Notes under the pieces: generated by a model
Database searches by the model: none
Told to the model about the DNA's origin: nothing
The model's input: only the letters and a program-made list of their open reading frames with translations
In this document: one piece after another, positions 1 through 12,510 of the stretch
How positions within the stretch are numbered: the stretch's first letter is position 1
Layout of the letters: every line of letters starts with the position of its first letter
Assembly (NCBI GenBank): GCA_903929815.1
Contig: CAIYWD010000174.1
Location: 1 to 46,748, forward strand
Origin: an uncultured beta proteobacterium
GTDB lineage: Bacteria > Pseudomonadota > Gammaproteobacteria > Burkholderiales > Burkholderiaceae_C
Length of the DNA stretch: 46,748 nucleotides
Reading direction: 5' to 3'
Program-made: the position numbers and the translations under genes

Positions 1-39
1 CCAGAAGTGAGTTTTGTTTGGTGTCGTTGAAACGCACCC
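1..39 (-). repeat. Terminal fragment of family-B repeat (ccagaagtgagttttgtttggtgtcgttgaaacgcaccc), cut by window edge
   Basis: Near-identical to the reverse complement of 13657-13695 (gggtgcgtttcaacgacaccaaacaaaactcacctctgg), the end of the full-length B element near xerD. Confidence 0.85.
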
Positions 40-98
40 CTGATCAATTCAAATCGAATTGTTTGCCACTTTTCAGATACACTCAAGACTTCACGACC

Positions 99-131
99 AA
101 ACGGGCGAGTTACTTCCGCCCGTTTTTTTTG
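99..131 (+). terminator. Rho-independent terminator upstream of rimP
   Basis: aacgggcg-agttacttc-cgcccgtt hairpin followed by a T8 run. Confidence 0.8.
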
Positions 132-171
132 GTCTTTTGTTTTTGAATGAATTGAGGTTTTTTGGGAGTTG

Positions 172-789
172 ATGGTGGCGTTTGGGGAATTAGTAGCACA
201 AACAGTAAAAGGCTTGGGGTATGACCTGGTGGATGTCCAACGGTCTGTGGGCGGGTTGTTGCGTGTGACCATTGATTTTCCATGGCTACCTTCCTCACAG
301 GTGCTATCAGTCACTGTGGAAGATTGCGAGAAAGTAACTCGGCAATTGCAGTATGTGTTGGAAGTGGAAGGTGTGAATTACAAACGACTTGAAGTGTCTT
401 CACCTGGCATTGACAGGCCTTTGCGCCATCAGCAGGATTTTGAGCGATTTACTGGTCAAGTTGTTGATATTACATTAAAACTTCCATTGCAGTTTCCTTT
501 GGGTAGTGTGACCAATGGTCAGGCTAATGGTCGTCGCAAGAAATTTCGTGGTGTGCTTGAGTGCCTGGATAATGTGGGTGCGGAGATAGGGACCGAGCCT
601 CATTGGCAAATTGTCTGGCGTGACGAACTGCCCATGAAGCCAGGTCAGAAACCAGGAAAAAAACGTCAGTTGCCGCCTTTACAAGCGCTGGATTTTGTTT
701 TGAGTGATCTGAAAGATGCCCGTTTGGCACCTATGGTGAGTTTTAAGGAGCATGCATCCATACTAAATGATGCATCGCAAATACCATAA
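172..789 (+). CDS. rimP: Ribosome maturation factor RimP
   Basis: GYDLVDVQ...SSPGIDRPL motif; located directly upstream of nusA-infB. ATG at 172 chosen over the TTG at 169. Confidence 0.9.
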   Translation: MVAFGELVAQTVKGLGYDLVDVQRSVGGLLRVTIDFPWLPSSQVLSVTVEDCEKVTRQLQYVLEVEGVNYKRLEVSSPGIDRPLRHQQDFERFTGQVVDITLKLPLQFPLGSVTNGQANGRRKKFRGVLECLDNVGAEIGTEPHWQIVWRDELPMKPGQKPGKKRQLPPLQALDFVLSDLKDARLAPMVSFKEHASILNDASQIP

Positions 790-825
790 ATGTGAATTGA
801 CCAAAAAAAACAGGAGAGTGATGGT

Positions 826-2322
826 ATGAATCGGGAAATGTTAATGTTGGTTGATGCTATTTCACGCGAAAAGAATGTCGAGCGTGATGTGGTTTTTTCT
901 GCTGTAGAGCAAGCGTTGGCACAGGCCACCAGAAAAGTTTATTCTGGCGATGTGGATATTCGTGTCGCTCTTGACCGTGACAGCGGCCAATATGAAACCT
1001 TCAGGCGCTGGCATGTGGTGCCCGATGAAGCGGGCTTGCAACTGCCTGATCAGGAAATTTTGCTGTTTGAAGCCAAAGAGCAAATTTCTGATATTGAAGT
1101 TGATGAATATATTGAGGAATCTGTTGAATCTCTGCCTATTGGACGCATTGGTGCTATGGCTGCCAAGCAGGTCATTTTGCAAAAGATTCGTGATGCCGAG
1201 CGTGAAATGTTGCTCAATGACTTCATGTCTCGCGGTGACAAAATTTTTGTGGGCACCGTCAAGCGCATGGACAAGGGTGATTTGATTGTGGAATCAGGTC
1301 GAGTTGAGGGAAGACTTCGGCGTAACGAGATGATCCCAAAAGAAAATTTTCGTACCGGTGACAGGGTACGTGCTATGATAATGTCGGTTGATCTCACTTT
1401 GCGCGGCGCGCCCATTTTATTGTCTCGTTCAGCGCCCGAATTTATGATGGAACTGTTTCGCAACGAGGTGCCAGAAATTGAACAGGGTCTTCTGGAGCTT
1501 AAATCCTGTGCTCGTGATGCAGGCTCTCGTGCCAAGGTGGCTGTGTTGTCGCACGACAAACGCATTGACCCTATTGGAACTTGTGTGGGTGTGCGGGGGA
1601 CGCGTGTGACGGCTGTCACCAACGAACTGGCGGGTGAACGTGTGGATATTGTGTTGTGGAGCGAAGACCCCGCACAGTTTGTGATTGGTGCATTGGCACC
1701 TGCCAATGTTTCAAGCATTGTGGTCGATGAAGAACGTCACTCCATGGATGTGGTGGTTGACGAGGAAAACCTGGCCATCGCCATTGGTCGTGGTGGTCAA
1801 AATGTACGTTTGACATCTGAATTGACCGGTTGGAGAATCAATATTCTAGACATGGCAGAGTCTGCCAAAAAGCATTCAGATGAAGTTGATAGCAGCCGCA
1901 GCCTGTTCATGCAAAAGCTCGATGTGGATGAAGAAATGGCAGACTTGCTGATTGCTGAGGGTTTTACCAGTTTAGAGCAAGTGGCTTATGTTCCACTGGA
2001 GGAAATGCTTGAAATTGAGAGCTTTGATCAAGACACTGTGAATGAACTTCGTGCGCGTGCCAAAGATGCTTTGCTTAATCAGGAAATTGCCAGTGAGGAA
2101 TCTGTTGCCAGGGTGGCCTACGAATTGCAGGATATTGAAGGCGTGAACTCCGATTTACTCCAGTTATTGGCAGACAAAGGTCTTTGTACGATTGACGATT
2201 TGGCAGACCTCGCGGTGGATGAACTCATCGAAATAACGGGACAATCCGAAGACGATGCCAAAAAATTGATTCTCAAAGCGCGTGAGCATTGGTTTACCGA
2301 TGAAACTGCGGTGCATGGATGA
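826..2322 (+). CDS. nusA: Transcription termination/antitermination protein NusA
   Basis: NusA N-terminal, S1, KH domains ([18 protein letters not shown]) and C-terminal acidic repeats. Confidence 0.97.
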   Translation: MNREMLMLVDAISREKNVERDVVFSAVEQALAQATRKVYSGDVDIRVALDRDSGQYETFRRWHVVPDEAGLQLPDQEILLFEAKEQISDIEVDEYIEESVESLPIGRIGAMAAKQVILQKIRDAEREMLLNDFMSRGDKIFVGTVKRMDKGDLIVESGRVEGRLRRNEMIPKENFRTGDRVRAMIMSVDLTLRGAPILLSRSAPEFMMELFRNEVPEIEQGLLELKSCARDAGSRAKVAVLSHDKRIDPIGTCVGVRGTRVTAVTNELAGERVDIVLWSEDPAQFVIGALAPANVSSIVVDEERHSMDVVVDEENLAIAIGRGGQNVRLTSELTGWRINILDMAESAKKHSDEVDSSRSLFMQKLDVDEEMADLLIAEGFTSLEQVAYVPLEEMLEIESFDQDTVNELRARAKDALLNQEIASEESVARVAYELQDIEGVNSDLLQLLADKGLCTIDDLADLAVDELIEITGQSEDDAKKLILKAREHWFTDETAVHG

Positions 2323-2370
2323 TTCTGTGAAGCAGTTTGGGATGTGTCAGAACTAAAGGTTACTTAAAAA

Positions 2371-5367
2371 ATGTCCAGTATGACAGTCGCAGAGTTTGCC
2401 AGCGAACTCAAAAAATCAACCGAAACCTTGCTCGAACAGTTGCGATCGGCAGGGATTGCCAAGTCGGTGGCGTCCGATGAACTCTCAGAGGCTGACAAAC
2501 AGCGTTTGTTGAGTTATCTCAAGGTCAGTCATGGCACTGCGCCGGTTGAGCGCAAAAAAATCACCATGGTCACAAAATCGACCACTGAAATCAAGCAGGC
2601 CGACGCGACAGGCAAGGCCCGCACGATTCAAGTGGAGGTGCGTAAAAAACGCACGTTTATTCGTCGTGATGACAATCCCGATCCGAGCGTTGAAACTTGT
2701 ATTGCACCTGAAGAAGATGCAGCGCAAGTGATTCATCAAGCTGAGTTGGCACGGCGTGAAGAAGAAGTGCGTCATCAGGCAGAATTGATACGTCGTCAGG
2801 AAGAAGACTTGGCGTTGCGCAGACAACAACGGGAAGCTCAAGAAGCTCAAGAGGCGCAAGAAGCCAGAGCTCGCGAGCAGGCAGAACGCGATGCTGCGGC
2901 TGCGCAGGCTGCTGCTGCGGCCGCCGTTGCTGCGGCTGAAAAAGCCAGGCAGGCGGCCATCACTGCACCAGCCGTTCAATCTGCATCTGATGCAAAGACA
3001 ACGAACAACACAGTGGTTGATCTTCATGCAGCGGCACAAATGCTCGCTCAAAAGCATGCTGCAGCACAGGTCGCCGTGCAAGCGGCTGTGCAAGCAGCAA
3101 AAAAGGTGGATGCTGACAATGCGATCATCAAGTCTAAAGCCACGGCTGCCCAGGAAAAGGTTAAAGCTGCTGATTTGATGGATCGTAGGCGCAAGGCTGA
3201 GGCCGAAGCTGCAGACATCCGTCGCATGATGTCATCGCCAGGCATTAAAACCGCGCCCAAAAAAGTTGAAGAACCCAAGCCTGTCGTAGTCAAACCACCT
3301 AGCGTTGGCACAGTCAAAGCCGGCATCAAAGGCACTTTGCACAAGCCCGCAGGCAAAGTTGCCAAACCTGCTGCAACGCCAGCCCAGACCTCCAGTCCCG
3401 GGACAACGGCAGGCAAAGAAGTCAAGTCCGCCAAATTGTCAAGCAGTTGGGCAGGAGATCATGGCAAGAAAAAAGCCATTCCTACACGTGGCGACACAGG
3501 TGCAGGCGCAGGGCGAGCCAGCAATTGGCGTGGTGGCCCGCGTGGCAAACGGGGGGCTAACGATCGGGAGAACGATCGCCACATTCACCAGTCTGCACCG
3601 GTCGAGGCGCGTGTCCTCGAAGTGCATGTGCCAGAAACCATTACCGTGGCTGAATTGGCGCACAAAATGGCCGTCAAGGCCTCAGAAGTGATCAAACAGT
3701 TGATGAAACTGGGTCAAATGGTCACCATCAACCAGCCGCTCGACCAGGATACCGCCATGATTTTGGTGGAAGAAATGGGGCATAAAGCCATTGTGGCCGA
3801 GTTGGATGATCCTGAAGCCTTTACCGATGACGAAGTTGCACGCCAGCACTCTGAATCTTTGCCACGCGCACCGGTGGTCACTGTCATGGGTCACGTCGAT
3901 CACGGAAAAACTTCGTTGCTTGACTACATTCGCCGCACCAAAGTGGCATCAGGCGAGGCCGGTGGCATTACCCAGCACATTGGGGCCTACCATGTTGAAA
4001 CCGATCGTGGCATGGTGTGTTTCCTGGATACCCCAGGTCACGAAGCCTTTACAGCCATGCGCGCACGCGGCGCTAAGGCCACCGACATTGTGATTTTGGT
4101 GGTGGCCGCTGACGACGGTGTGATGCCACAAACCAAAGAAGCCATCAAGCACGCCAAAGCTGCCGGTGTTCCGATTGTGGTGGCTATGAACAAGATGGAC
4201 AAACCCGATGCTAATCCTGATCGTGTCAAAAACGAACTGGTGGTTGAAGATGTGATTCCCGAAGATTTTGGGGGTAGCTCGCCGTTTGTGCTGGTTTCGG
4301 CCAAAACAGGTCGCGGCATTGATGATCTGCTGGAGCGCGTTCTGTTGCAAGCCGTTATTTTGGAACTGAAAGCACCCGTGGATGCCATGGCCAAGGGTTT
4401 GGTCATTGAAGCCCGTCTTGACAAAGGTCGCGGCCCGGTTGCCACGGTGCTGGTTCAAAGTGGCACGCTGAAAACGGGTGATGTGGTGCTGGCTGGTCAA
4501 ACTTATGGTCGTGTTCGCGCCATGCTTGATGAAAATGGCAAATCCATCAAATCGGCTGGTCCCTCCATTCCAGTTGAAATTCAGGGCTTGACCGAAGTGC
4601 CACACGCTGGTGATGAGTTTATGGTGTTGTCTGACGAGCGCCGTGCGCGTGAAATTGCCACTTACCGTTCTGGCAAATTCCGTCACACCAAGCTAGCCAA
4701 ACAGCAAGCTGCCAAACTTGAAAACATGTTTACCGACATGACTGCCGGTGAAGTCAAAATGGTGCCCATCATCGTCAAGGCCGATGTGCAAGGTTCACAA
4801 GAGGCTCTGGCTCAGTCCCTGTTGAAGCTATCCACTGCTGAAATCAAGGTTCAACTGGTCTATGCCGCTGTGGGCGGCATCAGTGAATCTGATGTCAATC
4901 TGGCCATTGCTGCCAAAGCTGTCATCATTGGCTTTAATACGCGTGCCGATGCTGGCGCTCGCAAGCTGGCTGAAAACAGCGGGATTGACATTCGCTATTA
5001 CGACATCATTTATGACGCTGTGGATGATCTCAAACTGGCCATGTCGGGCATGTTGACACCTGACAAGAAAGAGGAAATCATCGGCTGCGCTGAAATTCGC
5101 CAGATTTTCAAAGTCGCCAAAATTGGTTCTATTGCAGGGTGCATGGTCACGTCCGGTGTGGTTCGCCGCACGGCACGTTTGCGTGTGCTGCGTAGCAATA
5201 TGGTGGTTTATACCGGCGAGCTTGATTCTCTCAAGCGCTTCAAAGACGATGCCAAAGAAGTACGTGAAGGCTTTGAGTGCGGCTTGAACATCAAAAATTA
5301 CAATGACATTCAAGAGGGTGATGTGCTTGAATTCTTTGAAATTCGCGAAGTTGCGCGCACACTGTGA
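2371..5367 (+). CDS. infB: Translation initiation factor IF-2
   Basis: GTPase motifs [30 protein letters not shown]; Ala/Glu-rich N-terminal region. Confidence 0.98.
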   Translation: MSSMTVAEFASELKKSTETLLEQLRSAGIAKSVASDELSEADKQRLLSYLKVSHGTAPVERKKITMVTKSTTEIKQADATGKARTIQVEVRKKRTFIRRDDNPDPSVETCIAPEEDAAQVIHQAELARREEEVRHQAELIRRQEEDLALRRQQREAQEAQEAQEARAREQAERDAAAAQAAAAAAVAAAEKARQAAITAPAVQSASDAKTTNNTVVDLHAAAQMLAQKHAAAQVAVQAAVQAAKKVDADNAIIKSKATAAQEKVKAADLMDRRRKAEAEAADIRRMMSSPGIKTAPKKVEEPKPVVVKPPSVGTVKAGIKGTLHKPAGKVAKPAATPAQTSSPGTTAGKEVKSAKLSSSWAGDHGKKKAIPTRGDTGAGAGRASNWRGGPRGKRGANDRENDRHIHQSAPVEARVLEVHVPETITVAELAHKMAVKASEVIKQLMKLGQMVTINQPLDQDTAMILVEEMGHKAIVAELDDPEAFTDDEVARQHSESLPRAPVVTVMGHVDHGKTSLLDYIRRTKVASGEAGGITQHIGAYHVETDRGMVCFLDTPGHEAFTAMRARGAKATDIVILVVAADDGVMPQTKEAIKHAKAAGVPIVVAMNKMDKPDANPDRVKNELVVEDVIPEDFGGSSPFVLVSAKTGRGIDDLLERVLLQAVILELKAPVDAMAKGLVIEARLDKGRGPVATVLVQSGTLKTGDVVLAGQTYGRVRAMLDENGKSIKSAGPSIPVEIQGLTEVPHAGDEFMVLSDERRAREIATYRSGKFRHTKLAKQQAAKLENMFTDMTAGEVKMVPIIVKADVQGSQEALAQSLLKLSTAEIKVQLVYAAVGGISESDVNLAIAAKAVIIGFNTRADAGARKLAENSGIDIRYYDIIYDAVDDLKLAMSGMLTPDKKEEIIGCAEIRQIFKVAKIGSIAGCMVTSGVVRRTARLRVLRSNMVVYTGELDSLKRFKDDAKEVREGFECGLNIKNYNDIQEGDVLEFFEIREVARTL

Positions 5368-5382
5368 GTGGGGATATGAACT

Positions 5383-5751
5383 GTGCATAAAAAGTCTGCC
5401 ACACCCAACCGTGCCTTCAAAGTTGCCGATCAAATTCAACGTGATTTGACAGAGCTGATTGCGCGTGAGTTAAAAGACCCGCGTGTCGGCATGATCACGG
5501 TTCAAGGCGTCGAGGTTACGCCCGATTACGCGCATGCCAAAGTCTATTTCAGTCAACTCTCAGGCGATATCAAAACCTGTACCGAGGGACTGAACCAGGC
5601 TGCCGGTTTTTTGCGCGCCGGCTTGTTCAAACGTTTGCACATTCATACTGTGCCCACGCTGCACTTTATCTATGACCAAACCCCCCAAAATGCAGCAGAC
5701 ATGAACGCCTTGATTGCGCGTGCTGTGGCTTCACGGGTCAAGGAAGACTGA
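5383..5751 (+). CDS. rbfA: Ribosome-binding factor A (GTG start)
   Basis: [28 protein letters not shown]-type sequence; nusA-infB-rbfA-truB synteny. Confidence 0.95.
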   Translation: MHKKSATPNRAFKVADQIQRDLTELIARELKDPRVGMITVQGVEVTPDYAHAKVYFSQLSGDIKTCTEGLNQAAGFLRAGLFKRLHIHTVPTLHFIYDQTPQNAADMNALIARAVASRVKED

Positions 5752-5756
5752 GCTTT

Positions 5757-6704
5757 ATGCACGCGTCGCCTCAAGCACGGGTTGCCAGGCACCCTGTGCA
5801 TGGGGTGTTACTGTTGGATAAGCCTCTGGGTTGGTCGAGCAATGACGTCTTGCAAAAGGTGAAATGGCTGCTGCGTGCTGAAAAAGCAGGTCATACCGGA
5901 ACGCTTGACCCCCTGGCCACCGGTGTGTTGCTGCTGTGTTTTGGAGCGGCCACCAAATTCGGTCAAGGGCAGCTTGATGCCGACAAAACCTACACTGCCA
6001 CGATGCAACTCGGCATCAAAACCAGCACGGGTGACGCTGAAGGGGATGTGATTGAAACTCGCCCTGTTGCTGTGTCAAGCGACGATGTGGCGCGAGCTGC
6101 TGTGCAGTTCACGGGTGCTCTGATGCAAGTGCCGCCCATGTACAGTGCCTTGAAGAAAAATGGCCGTCCTCTGTACGAATATGCCAGAGCAGGCGTGCTG
6201 GTCGAACGCATCCCCCGACCTGTTCATATTTATACACTCAATATGGCGCTAGAGCTGATGGATAAAGCACAGGCAGCTATCAATTTAATAGTTAAATGCA
6301 GCAAGGGAACGTACATCAGGACCTTGTGTGAAGACATTGGCGAGGCATTGGGTTGTGGAGCGCATGTGCGGGAATTGCGTCGCACGGGCACAGGGGGCTT
6401 TGATGTGTCGCAATGCGTGACGCTCGAAGCTCTGGAAGCCATGACACAAGAGCAGCGTTTGGCTTGCCTGCAACCGGTGTCCGTACTGCTATCAGACCAC
6501 ACTGTCGTGATCTTGAACGACGACCATACCGCCCGATTTTTAAGTGGCTTGTCCAGGCGGGGAGCTTGGCCAGACGCAGATCAAGTGGCGGTGTATGCCA
6601 ACAACGGTCACGCCTTGCTGGGCACAGCCTGCGTAAAAGCTGGCGAACTCATTCCTGTGCGACTTCTTAATCCTTTTGAAATTCAACAACAAACATCTTT
6701 TTAA
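5757..6704 (+). CDS. truB: tRNA pseudouridine(55) synthase TruB
   Basis: [59 protein letters not shown] motifs. Confidence 0.97.
   Translation: MHASPQARVARHPVHGVLLLDKPLGWSSNDVLQKVKWLLRAEKAGHTGTLDPLATGVLLLCFGAATKFGQGQLDADKTYTATMQLGIKTSTGDAEGDVIETRPVAVSSDDVARAAVQFTGALMQVPPMYSALKKNGRPLYEYARAGVLVERIPRPVHIYTLNMALELMDKAQAAINLIVKCSKGTYIRTLCEDIGEALGCGAHVRELRRTGTGGFDVSQCVTLEALEAMTQEQRLACLQPVSVLLSDHTVVILNDDHTARFLSGLSRRGAWPDADQVAVYANNGHALLGTACVKAGELIPVRLLNPFEIQQQTSF
6245..6292 (-). repeat. Family-C palindromic repeat inside truB
   Basis: Reverse complement ACTATTAAATTGATAGCTGCCTGTGCTTTATCCATCAGCTCTAGCGCC aligns with the intergenic C copy at 32613-32664. Confidence 0.65.
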
Positions 6705-6711
6705 GTAAATT

Positions 6712-8544
6712 ATGACCACCAGACAAATCCGAAACATCGCCATCATTGCTCACGTTGACCACGGTAAAACCACTTTGGTAGATAACCTGCTGCGCCAAAG
6801 TGGCACTTTTCGAGCCAACGAAAAAGTGACTGAGCGGGTGATGGATAACAACGATCTTGAAAAAGAGCGTGGCATCACCATCCTGGCCAAAAATTGTGCT
6901 GTGAGCTGGAAAGACACCCACATCAACATTGTCGATACCCCGGGTCATGCCGATTTTGGCGGCGAAGTGGAACGTGCCTTGTCGATGGTCGATGGGGTGA
7001 TGCTGCTGATTGATGCTGTTGAAGGCCCCATGCCCCAAACCCGTTTTGTGACTAAAAAAGCGCTTGCGCTGGGGTTAAAGCCGATTGTGGTGGTCAATAA
7101 AGTCGATCGCCCTGGCGCACGTCCTGATTACGTCATCAATGCAGCCTTTGATTTGTTTGACAAACTCGGGGCAACGGAGGAACAGCTTGATTTTCCGGTG
7201 GTGTATGCCTCTGGCCTGAACGGCTGGGCATCGATGGAGGAAGGTACGCCTGGTGAGCAATGGGGTCATGATTTATCGCCCTTGTTTGACACGGTTCTTA
7301 CCCATGTTCCTGCCAATCAGGGCAACCCTGCTGCGCCGTTGCAATTGCAAATCAGCTCGCTGGACTACTCTACTTATGTGGGGCGCATTGGTGTGGGACG
7401 CATTACCCAGGGTACGCTAAAAACTAATCAAGATGTTTTGGTGATGGAGGGCATGGATGGCAAATCGTCGCGGGCACGCATTCAGCAGATGTTGACCTTT
7501 GAGGGTTTGGAGCGCATAGCCACCGATGAAGCCGGCCCTGGCGACATTGTTCTCATCAGCGGTATAGAGCAAATCAACATTGGTGTGACGCTCACAGACC
7601 CGATCACTCCCACGCCGCTGCCCATGCTTGAGATTGACGAGCCAACGCTTACCATGAATTTTTGCGTGAACACATCACCACTGGCGGGGCGCGAAGGCAA
7701 ATTTGTCACCAGTCGCCAGTTGCGTGACCGTTTGACGAGGGAACTGCAAGCCAATGTCGCCTTGCGTGTGCGTGACACCGACGAGGAAGGCATTTATGAA
7801 GTGTCAGGCCGTGGCGAATTGCACTTGACCATTTTGCTGGAAAACATGCGCCGTGAAGGGTATGAGATGGCCGTTTCCAAGCCCCGCGTGGTCTATAAAC
7901 TGGTTCATGGCGAAAAACATGAACCCATCGAACTACTGACCGTTGATGTGGAAGACGAACATCAGGGTGGCGTGATGCAGGCTTTGGGCTTGCGCCGTGG
8001 GGAATTGCTCAATATGGAACCCGATGGTCGAGGTCGTACCCGTCTGGAGTACCGCATTCCTGCACGTGGGTTGATTGGTTTTCAAAATGAATTTTTGAAC
8101 CTGACCCGTGGCACGGGCTTGGTCAGCAACATTTTTGACAGCTACGAAGCCTACAAAGGCGATATTGAATCACGCAAAAGTGGCGTGCTTATCAGCATGG
8201 ACAGCGGTGAAATTGTGACCTATGCCCTAGGCAAGCTCGATGACCGTGGCCGCATGTTTGTCAAGGCCGGTGACCCCGTCTATGAGGGCATGATTGTTGG
8301 AATTCACAGCCGCGACAACGACTTGGTTGTCAATGCCGTTCGCATGAAACAGTTGACCAATTTTCGGGTGTCAGGCAAGGAAGATGCCATCAAAATCACC
8401 CCGCCCATTCAATTGACACTGGAATATGCGGTTGAATTTATTGAAGATGATGAGTTGGTGGAAATCACGCCCAAGTCCATTCGCCTGCGCAAACGCTACT
8501 TAAAAGAGCACGAGCGCAAAAAAGCCAGCCGCGAGTCGCTGTAG
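6712..8544 (+). CDS. typA: Ribosome-associated GTPase TypA/BipA
   Basis: [24 protein letters not shown]-like domains; [20 protein letters not shown]-terminal motif. Confidence 0.96.
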   Translation: MTTRQIRNIAIIAHVDHGKTTLVDNLLRQSGTFRANEKVTERVMDNNDLEKERGITILAKNCAVSWKDTHINIVDTPGHADFGGEVERALSMVDGVMLLIDAVEGPMPQTRFVTKKALALGLKPIVVVNKVDRPGARPDYVINAAFDLFDKLGATEEQLDFPVVYASGLNGWASMEEGTPGEQWGHDLSPLFDTVLTHVPANQGNPAAPLQLQISSLDYSTYVGRIGVGRITQGTLKTNQDVLVMEGMDGKSSRARIQQMLTFEGLERIATDEAGPGDIVLISGIEQINIGVTLTDPITPTPLPMLEIDEPTLTMNFCVNTSPLAGREGKFVTSRQLRDRLTRELQANVALRVRDTDEEGIYEVSGRGELHLTILLENMRREGYEMAVSKPRVVYKLVHGEKHEPIELLTVDVEDEHQGGVMQALGLRRGELLNMEPDGRGRTRLEYRIPARGLIGFQNEFLNLTRGTGLVSNIFDSYEAYKGDIESRKSGVLISMDSGEIVTYALGKLDDRGRMFVKAGDPVYEGMIVGIHSRDNDLVVNAVRMKQLTNFRVSGKEDAIKITPPIQLTLEYAVEFIEDDELVEITPKSIRLRKRYLKEHERKKASRESL

Positions 8545-8577
8545 AGAAAAACAGCGGGTCTCACGCCATTTTGCACT

Positions 8578-10158
8578 GTGAGTCTTTTCAAATCCGCCTC
8601 CATTGTGTCTTTATGGACACTGCTTTCACGCATCACAGGGCTGGTGCGTGAACTGTTGATCGCCTCTGCCTTCGGTGCATCCGCCATGACCGATGCGTTT
8701 AACGTTGCGTTTCGTATCCCCAATCTATTCCGGCGTTTTTTTGGTGAAGGTGCTTTTAGTCAGGCTTTTGTGCCGGTGCTGGCAGCCTCCAAAGCGCAGC
8801 ACGGCGACGAGGCCACCCGCATGGTGATGGACAGGGTGGCTACAGTACTGGCTTGGGCGCTGTTGTGCCTGAGTGTGCTGGGGGTTTTGTGTGCTGGTGG
8901 CCTGGTATGGGTCATGGCGAGTGGGTTGCAGAGGCCGCAGGGGTTTGATGCGGCAGTGGTCATGACACGCTGGATGTTTCCCTATATCGCCTTCATGTCA
9001 CTGGTAGCCTTGGGGGCTGGCATTTTGAACACCTACAAGCGCTTTGCCGTGCCCGCAGCCACGCCTGTGTTGTTGAACCTGAGCATGATCGTGGCCGTCA
9101 CCTTGGGTGCGCCCTGGTTCAAAACGTTGGGACTGGAGCCTGTTTATGCCCTTGCAGGAGGTGTTTTATTGGGGGGGGTGGCGCAATTCACGCTGCAATG
9201 GTCGGCACTGCAAAGGCTCAACTTGCGACCCCGTGTGGCCTGGCGATGGCAGGCTGTCCGTGCGGCCTGGGCTGATCACGCCACCCAAAATATTCTTCAC
9301 CTGATGGGGCCTGCCTTGCTGGGGGTTAGCGTCGCCCATTTGTCCATGCTGATCAACACCCAGATAGCCTCACACCTGAAACCTGGCAGCGTGAGCTGGA
9401 TCACTTACGCCGATCGGCTGATGGAGTTTCCCACGGCCATGTTGGGTGTGGCTTTGGGGGTGGTGCTGATGCCACAGCTATCTAGCGCACGTGCGAGTGG
9501 CGACAGTGCCCAATACTCTGCCATGCTGGACTGGGGCTTGCGGCTGGTGGTGGTACTGGCGCTCCCCTGCGCTGTGGCGCTGCTGGTGTTCCCGATGCCG
9601 TTGGTCGCCGCGCTTTACCACTATGGTGTCATGACCGATTTTGATGTGCAGCAGGTTACCCATGCACTGATGGGGTGGGGTGTGGGTTTGATGGGTATTG
9701 TGGCCATCAAGGTGCTGACCCCCGGCTACTATGCCAGTCAAGATACAAAAACTCCAGTCAAAGTAGCTCTGATCGTGCTGGTTTTAACCCAAGTGCTCAA
9801 TGTGATGCTGGTGCCCTGGCTGGCCCATGCAGCACTCACTTTGTCGATTAGCCTGGGTGCTTTGGTGAACGCGGTGTGGTTGCTCTTGGGCTTGTTAAAG
9901 CGCGGTAGCTATCAACCACAGACCGGTTGGGGCGTTTTTATTCTACAGGTGTTGGTCGCCTGTGCTGTGTTGGCTATTTTTTTGATGTGGGCCAATAGCC
10001 ACTTTGCCTGGGTAGCGCTGCGCACTGAAAGTTTCAAGAGAATTTGGCTTCTAGGGCTTATGCTGCTTGCGTCGGTAGCTATTTATTTTATAGTGCTTTG
10101 GGTGACGGGTTTAAAATTTCGCGCACTGCTGCAGCACGGCAGTTTGTCGGAAAAATAG
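8578..10158 (+). CDS. murJ: Lipid II flippase MurJ (GTG start)
   Basis: SIVSLWTLLSRITGLVRELLIASAFGASAMTDAFNVAFRIPNLFRRFFGEGAFSQAF is diagnostic for MurJ/MviN. Confidence 0.96.
   Translation: MSLFKSASIVSLWTLLSRITGLVRELLIASAFGASAMTDAFNVAFRIPNLFRRFFGEGAFSQAFVPVLAASKAQHGDEATRMVMDRVATVLAWALLCLSVLGVLCAGGLVWVMASGLQRPQGFDAAVVMTRWMFPYIAFMSLVALGAGILNTYKRFAVPAATPVLLNLSMIVAVTLGAPWFKTLGLEPVYALAGGVLLGGVAQFTLQWSALQRLNLRPRVAWRWQAVRAAWADHATQNILHLMGPALLGVSVAHLSMLINTQIASHLKPGSVSWITYADRLMEFPTAMLGVALGVVLMPQLSSARASGDSAQYSAMLDWGLRLVVVLALPCAVALLVFPMPLVAALYHYGVMTDFDVQQVTHALMGWGVGLMGIVAIKVLTPGYYASQDTKTPVKVALIVLVLTQVLNVMLVPWLAHAALTLSISLGALVNAVWLLLGLLKRGSYQPQTGWGVFILQVLVACAVLAIFLMWANSHFAWVALRTESFKRIWLLGLMLLASVAIYFIVLWVTGLKFRALLQHGSLSEK
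10046..10095 (+). repeat. Family-C palindromic repeat inside the 3' end of murJ
   Basis: ggcttctagggcttatgctgcttgcgtcggtagctatttattttatagt aligns with ggcctctaaggcttatggaataagcgtgagtagctatttattttatagc at 32613; about 38/49 identical by hand count. Confidence 0.8.
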
Positions 10159-10285
10159 ACCTACTCATCGATTGATGGACACTACGAGCTTGAAGTCATA
10201 GGGTTTCGAGTAGCACGCTTTTCTGGCGCAAAATGCCACTCTTTTAACAAACGGACCGAGCCATCATTCAGCTCTGACAATCCCC

Positions 10286-12154
10286 TTGGTCATCGAAAAA
10301 TCATCCCTCAGGGCACTGACGCTGGGCGCTATCGGTGTGGTCTATGGCGATATTGGCACCAGTGTGCTCTACGCCGTCAAAGAAGTCTTTGGCTTTGGCC
10401 ATGTGCCCTTCACCCACGACAACGTTCTTGGCATTTTGTCCATCTTTTTCTGGACGCTCACCTTCATCATTTCGCTCAAATATGTCACTTTGGTGCTGCG
10501 TGCCGACAACCACGGCGAAGGGGGACTGGTCGCCATGCTGGCGTTGGCCTCGCAGTCGGTTAAAGACAAACCCGCTGTGCGAAATGTGTTGTTGCTGGTT
10601 GGCATTTTTGGCACCTGTCTTTTTTATGGCGATGGTGTTATTACACCGGCCATTTCGGTGTTGTCGGCCGTTGAAGGGCTGGAGGTTGTCTCGCCTGCAT
10701 TCAAAAAGGCCGTGATACCGCTGACTTTGTTGATTTTGTTTGGTTTATTTGCTGTGCAAAAGCGCGGCACGGCAGACATTGGCAAATTTTTTGGCCCCAT
10801 CACGCTGGTGTGGTTTGCAACGATTGCTGTGTTGGGGCTGTCGCACATTGTGCATACCCCCGAAGTGCTGTGGGCCATCAGCCCACACTTGGCGCTGCGC
10901 TTTATGTGGGGCAACCCGGCTACCACGTTCATTATTTTGGGTGCTGTGGTGTTGTGCGTGACAGGCGGTGAAGCCCTGTATGCTGACATGGGACATTTTG
11001 GCAAGAAGCCTATTCGCATGGCCTGGTTTTGTATTGTGATGCCAGCGCTTACGCTGAACTATTTTGGCCAGGGCGCTCTGTTGCTGGCTAACCCTGCGGC
11101 CATGAAAAACCCTTTTTTCATGATGGCCCCAAGTTGGGCCTTGCTGCCCTTGGTTGTATTGGCCACACTGGCGACTGTGATTGCCTCGCAAGCGCTGATT
11201 ACCGGTGCATTTTCTGTCACCAAACAAGTGATTCAACTGGGCTATTTACCACGATTCCAGGTGTGGCACACCAATGTCAAGGAAGCCGGCCAAATTTTCA
11301 TGCCGTTTGTGAACTGGGGGCTTTTTGTGGCGATTGTGCTGGCGGTTTTGATGTTCAAGTCATCAAGCAACCTGGCAGCAGCCTACGGCATTGCGGTCAC
11401 GCTTGACATGCTTATCACCACCATTTTGACGTTTTTTGTCATCCGCTACACCTGGCATTACCCTCTGCCCTTGTGTATTGCTGCCACTGCTATTTTTTTT
11501 ACGGTTGACTTGGCATTTTTTACATCCAATGTGGTCAAACTGGTCGATGGCGGCTGGTTTCCCTTGTTGATTGCCAGTGGCGTGTTTACCTTGATGCTGA
11601 CATGGAAACAGGGACGTCGCCTGTTAAAACGCAAATTGCAAGACAACGCCATCGACCTCGACAGCTTTTTGGAATCCGTCTTTGTCTGCCCGCCTGCCCG
11701 AGTGTCGGGAACAGCAGTTTTTTTAACCGCAGAGCCGGGCACCGTACCCAATGCCATGCTGCACAACCTCAAGCACAACAAGGTGTTGCATGACATCAAT
11801 GTGTTTGTCACGGTCGTGAACCACGAAGTGCCCTGGATTGGCATGGACAAGCGTTTGACGATTGAATCTTTGGGGCACGACTGCTGGCAGGTGGTGGTCA
11901 ACTACGGCTTTAAAAATGACCCCGACCTGCCCAAAGCTTTGCAGCACATGAAGGGCAGGGGCTGCGAGATTGAAGTGATGACCACCAGCTATTTTTTAAG
12001 CCGAGATTCCATCACCCCCACGCCTGGCGGCGGCATGGCGCATTGGCGTGAAAAAATCTTTGCCCAAATGCACCTGAACGCCAGTGGTGCAGCAGACTTT
12101 CTGAACCTGCCCAGCAACGCAGTGGTGGAACTAGGTGGCAAGATTGAGATTTGA
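10286..12154 (+). CDS. kup: KUP-family potassium uptake protein (TTG start)
   Basis: [40 protein letters not shown]. Confidence 0.95.
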   Translation: MVIEKSSLRALTLGAIGVVYGDIGTSVLYAVKEVFGFGHVPFTHDNVLGILSIFFWTLTFIISLKYVTLVLRADNHGEGGLVAMLALASQSVKDKPAVRNVLLLVGIFGTCLFYGDGVITPAISVLSAVEGLEVVSPAFKKAVIPLTLLILFGLFAVQKRGTADIGKFFGPITLVWFATIAVLGLSHIVHTPEVLWAISPHLALRFMWGNPATTFIILGAVVLCVTGGEALYADMGHFGKKPIRMAWFCIVMPALTLNYFGQGALLLANPAAMKNPFFMMAPSWALLPLVVLATLATVIASQALITGAFSVTKQVIQLGYLPRFQVWHTNVKEAGQIFMPFVNWGLFVAIVLAVLMFKSSSNLAAAYGIAVTLDMLITTILTFFVIRYTWHYPLPLCIAATAIFFTVDLAFFTSNVVKLVDGGWFPLLIASGVFTLMLTWKQGRRLLKRKLQDNAIDLDSFLESVFVCPPARVSGTAVFLTAEPGTVPNAMLHNLKHNKVLHDINVFVTVVNHEVPWIGMDKRLTIESLGHDCWQVVVNYGFKNDPDLPKALQHMKGRGCEIEVMTTSYFLSRDSITPTPGGGMAHWREKIFAQMHLNASGAADFLNLPSNAVVELGGKIEI

Positions 12155-12155
12155 C

Positions 12156-12280
12156 TAAGGATATGGTTAATAATAAGTTGTGCATTTGGCCGTCAGATTT
12201 GGGCACCACTGCGTCGTTAAAAATCCGATTATGTGGCTGGGCCACACCGCACGATTTATGCCTAGCATTGCATCTTTAAC
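12156..12280. repeat. Family-A repeat copy 1 (one TIR plus internal core), immediately after the kup stop
   Basis: ctaaggatatggttaataataagttgtgcatttggccgtcagatttgggc...ggctgggccacaccgcacgattt...cctagcattgcatc matches 46627-46748 nearly base for base. Confidence 0.9.
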
Positions 12281-12303
12281 TTTGACCAAATCACCCTGAA
12301 TGA

Positions 12304-12450
12304 GGGTGCGTTTCACAGTGATGTGGTGCATGCCATGTCTGACCTAAGTTGCAAAAACCATATCCATAGTGCTCTATGCAAGTGGGACGTGCGTTAGAGG
12401 CCGATTTCTTAATGTGAAATACCGCAAAAATCATAGCATCATTCCTGGGA
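12304..12450 (+). repeat. Family-B repeat copy 1 (3' end degenerate), containing a C-like core
   Basis: gggtgcgtttcacagtgatgtggtgcatgccatgtctga...gcaagtgggacgtgcgttagaggccgatttctta...atcatagcatcattcctgg matches the reverse complement of 13720-13860. Confidence 0.9.
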
Positions 12451-12458
12451 GTGTTTCA

Positions 12459-12510
12459 TCCTGGATTCCTCAGTAGCCCACTCGGGCGCGTTCAACTGAG
12501 GAATCCAGGA
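12459..12510. terminator. 16-bp perfect inverted repeat abutting the xerD stop codon (hairpin; no T-run seen)
   Basis: TCCTGGATTCCTCAGT (12459-12474) and ACTGAGGAATCCAGGA (12495-12510) are perfect reverse complements; xerD stop is at 12511-12513. Confidence 0.6.

Noticed and set aside
2821-2990. Apparent repeat (gaagctcaagaagctcaagaggcgcaag, gctgcggct runs) within infB
   Set aside because: Low-complexity Ala/Glu/Gln-rich helical region usual for the IF-2 N-terminus; not a separate element.
3949-4686. 245-aa minus-strand ORF opposite infB
   Set aside because: Lies entirely antisense to the strongly conserved IF-2 GTPase domain; low-information His/Asn-rich translation typical of a shadow ORF.
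9478-9510. Possible additional family-C match in murJ (cagctatctagcgcacgtgcgagtggc)
   Set aside because: Only short blocks match and the paired hairpin arms are missing; not convincing beside the clear copy at 10046-10095.
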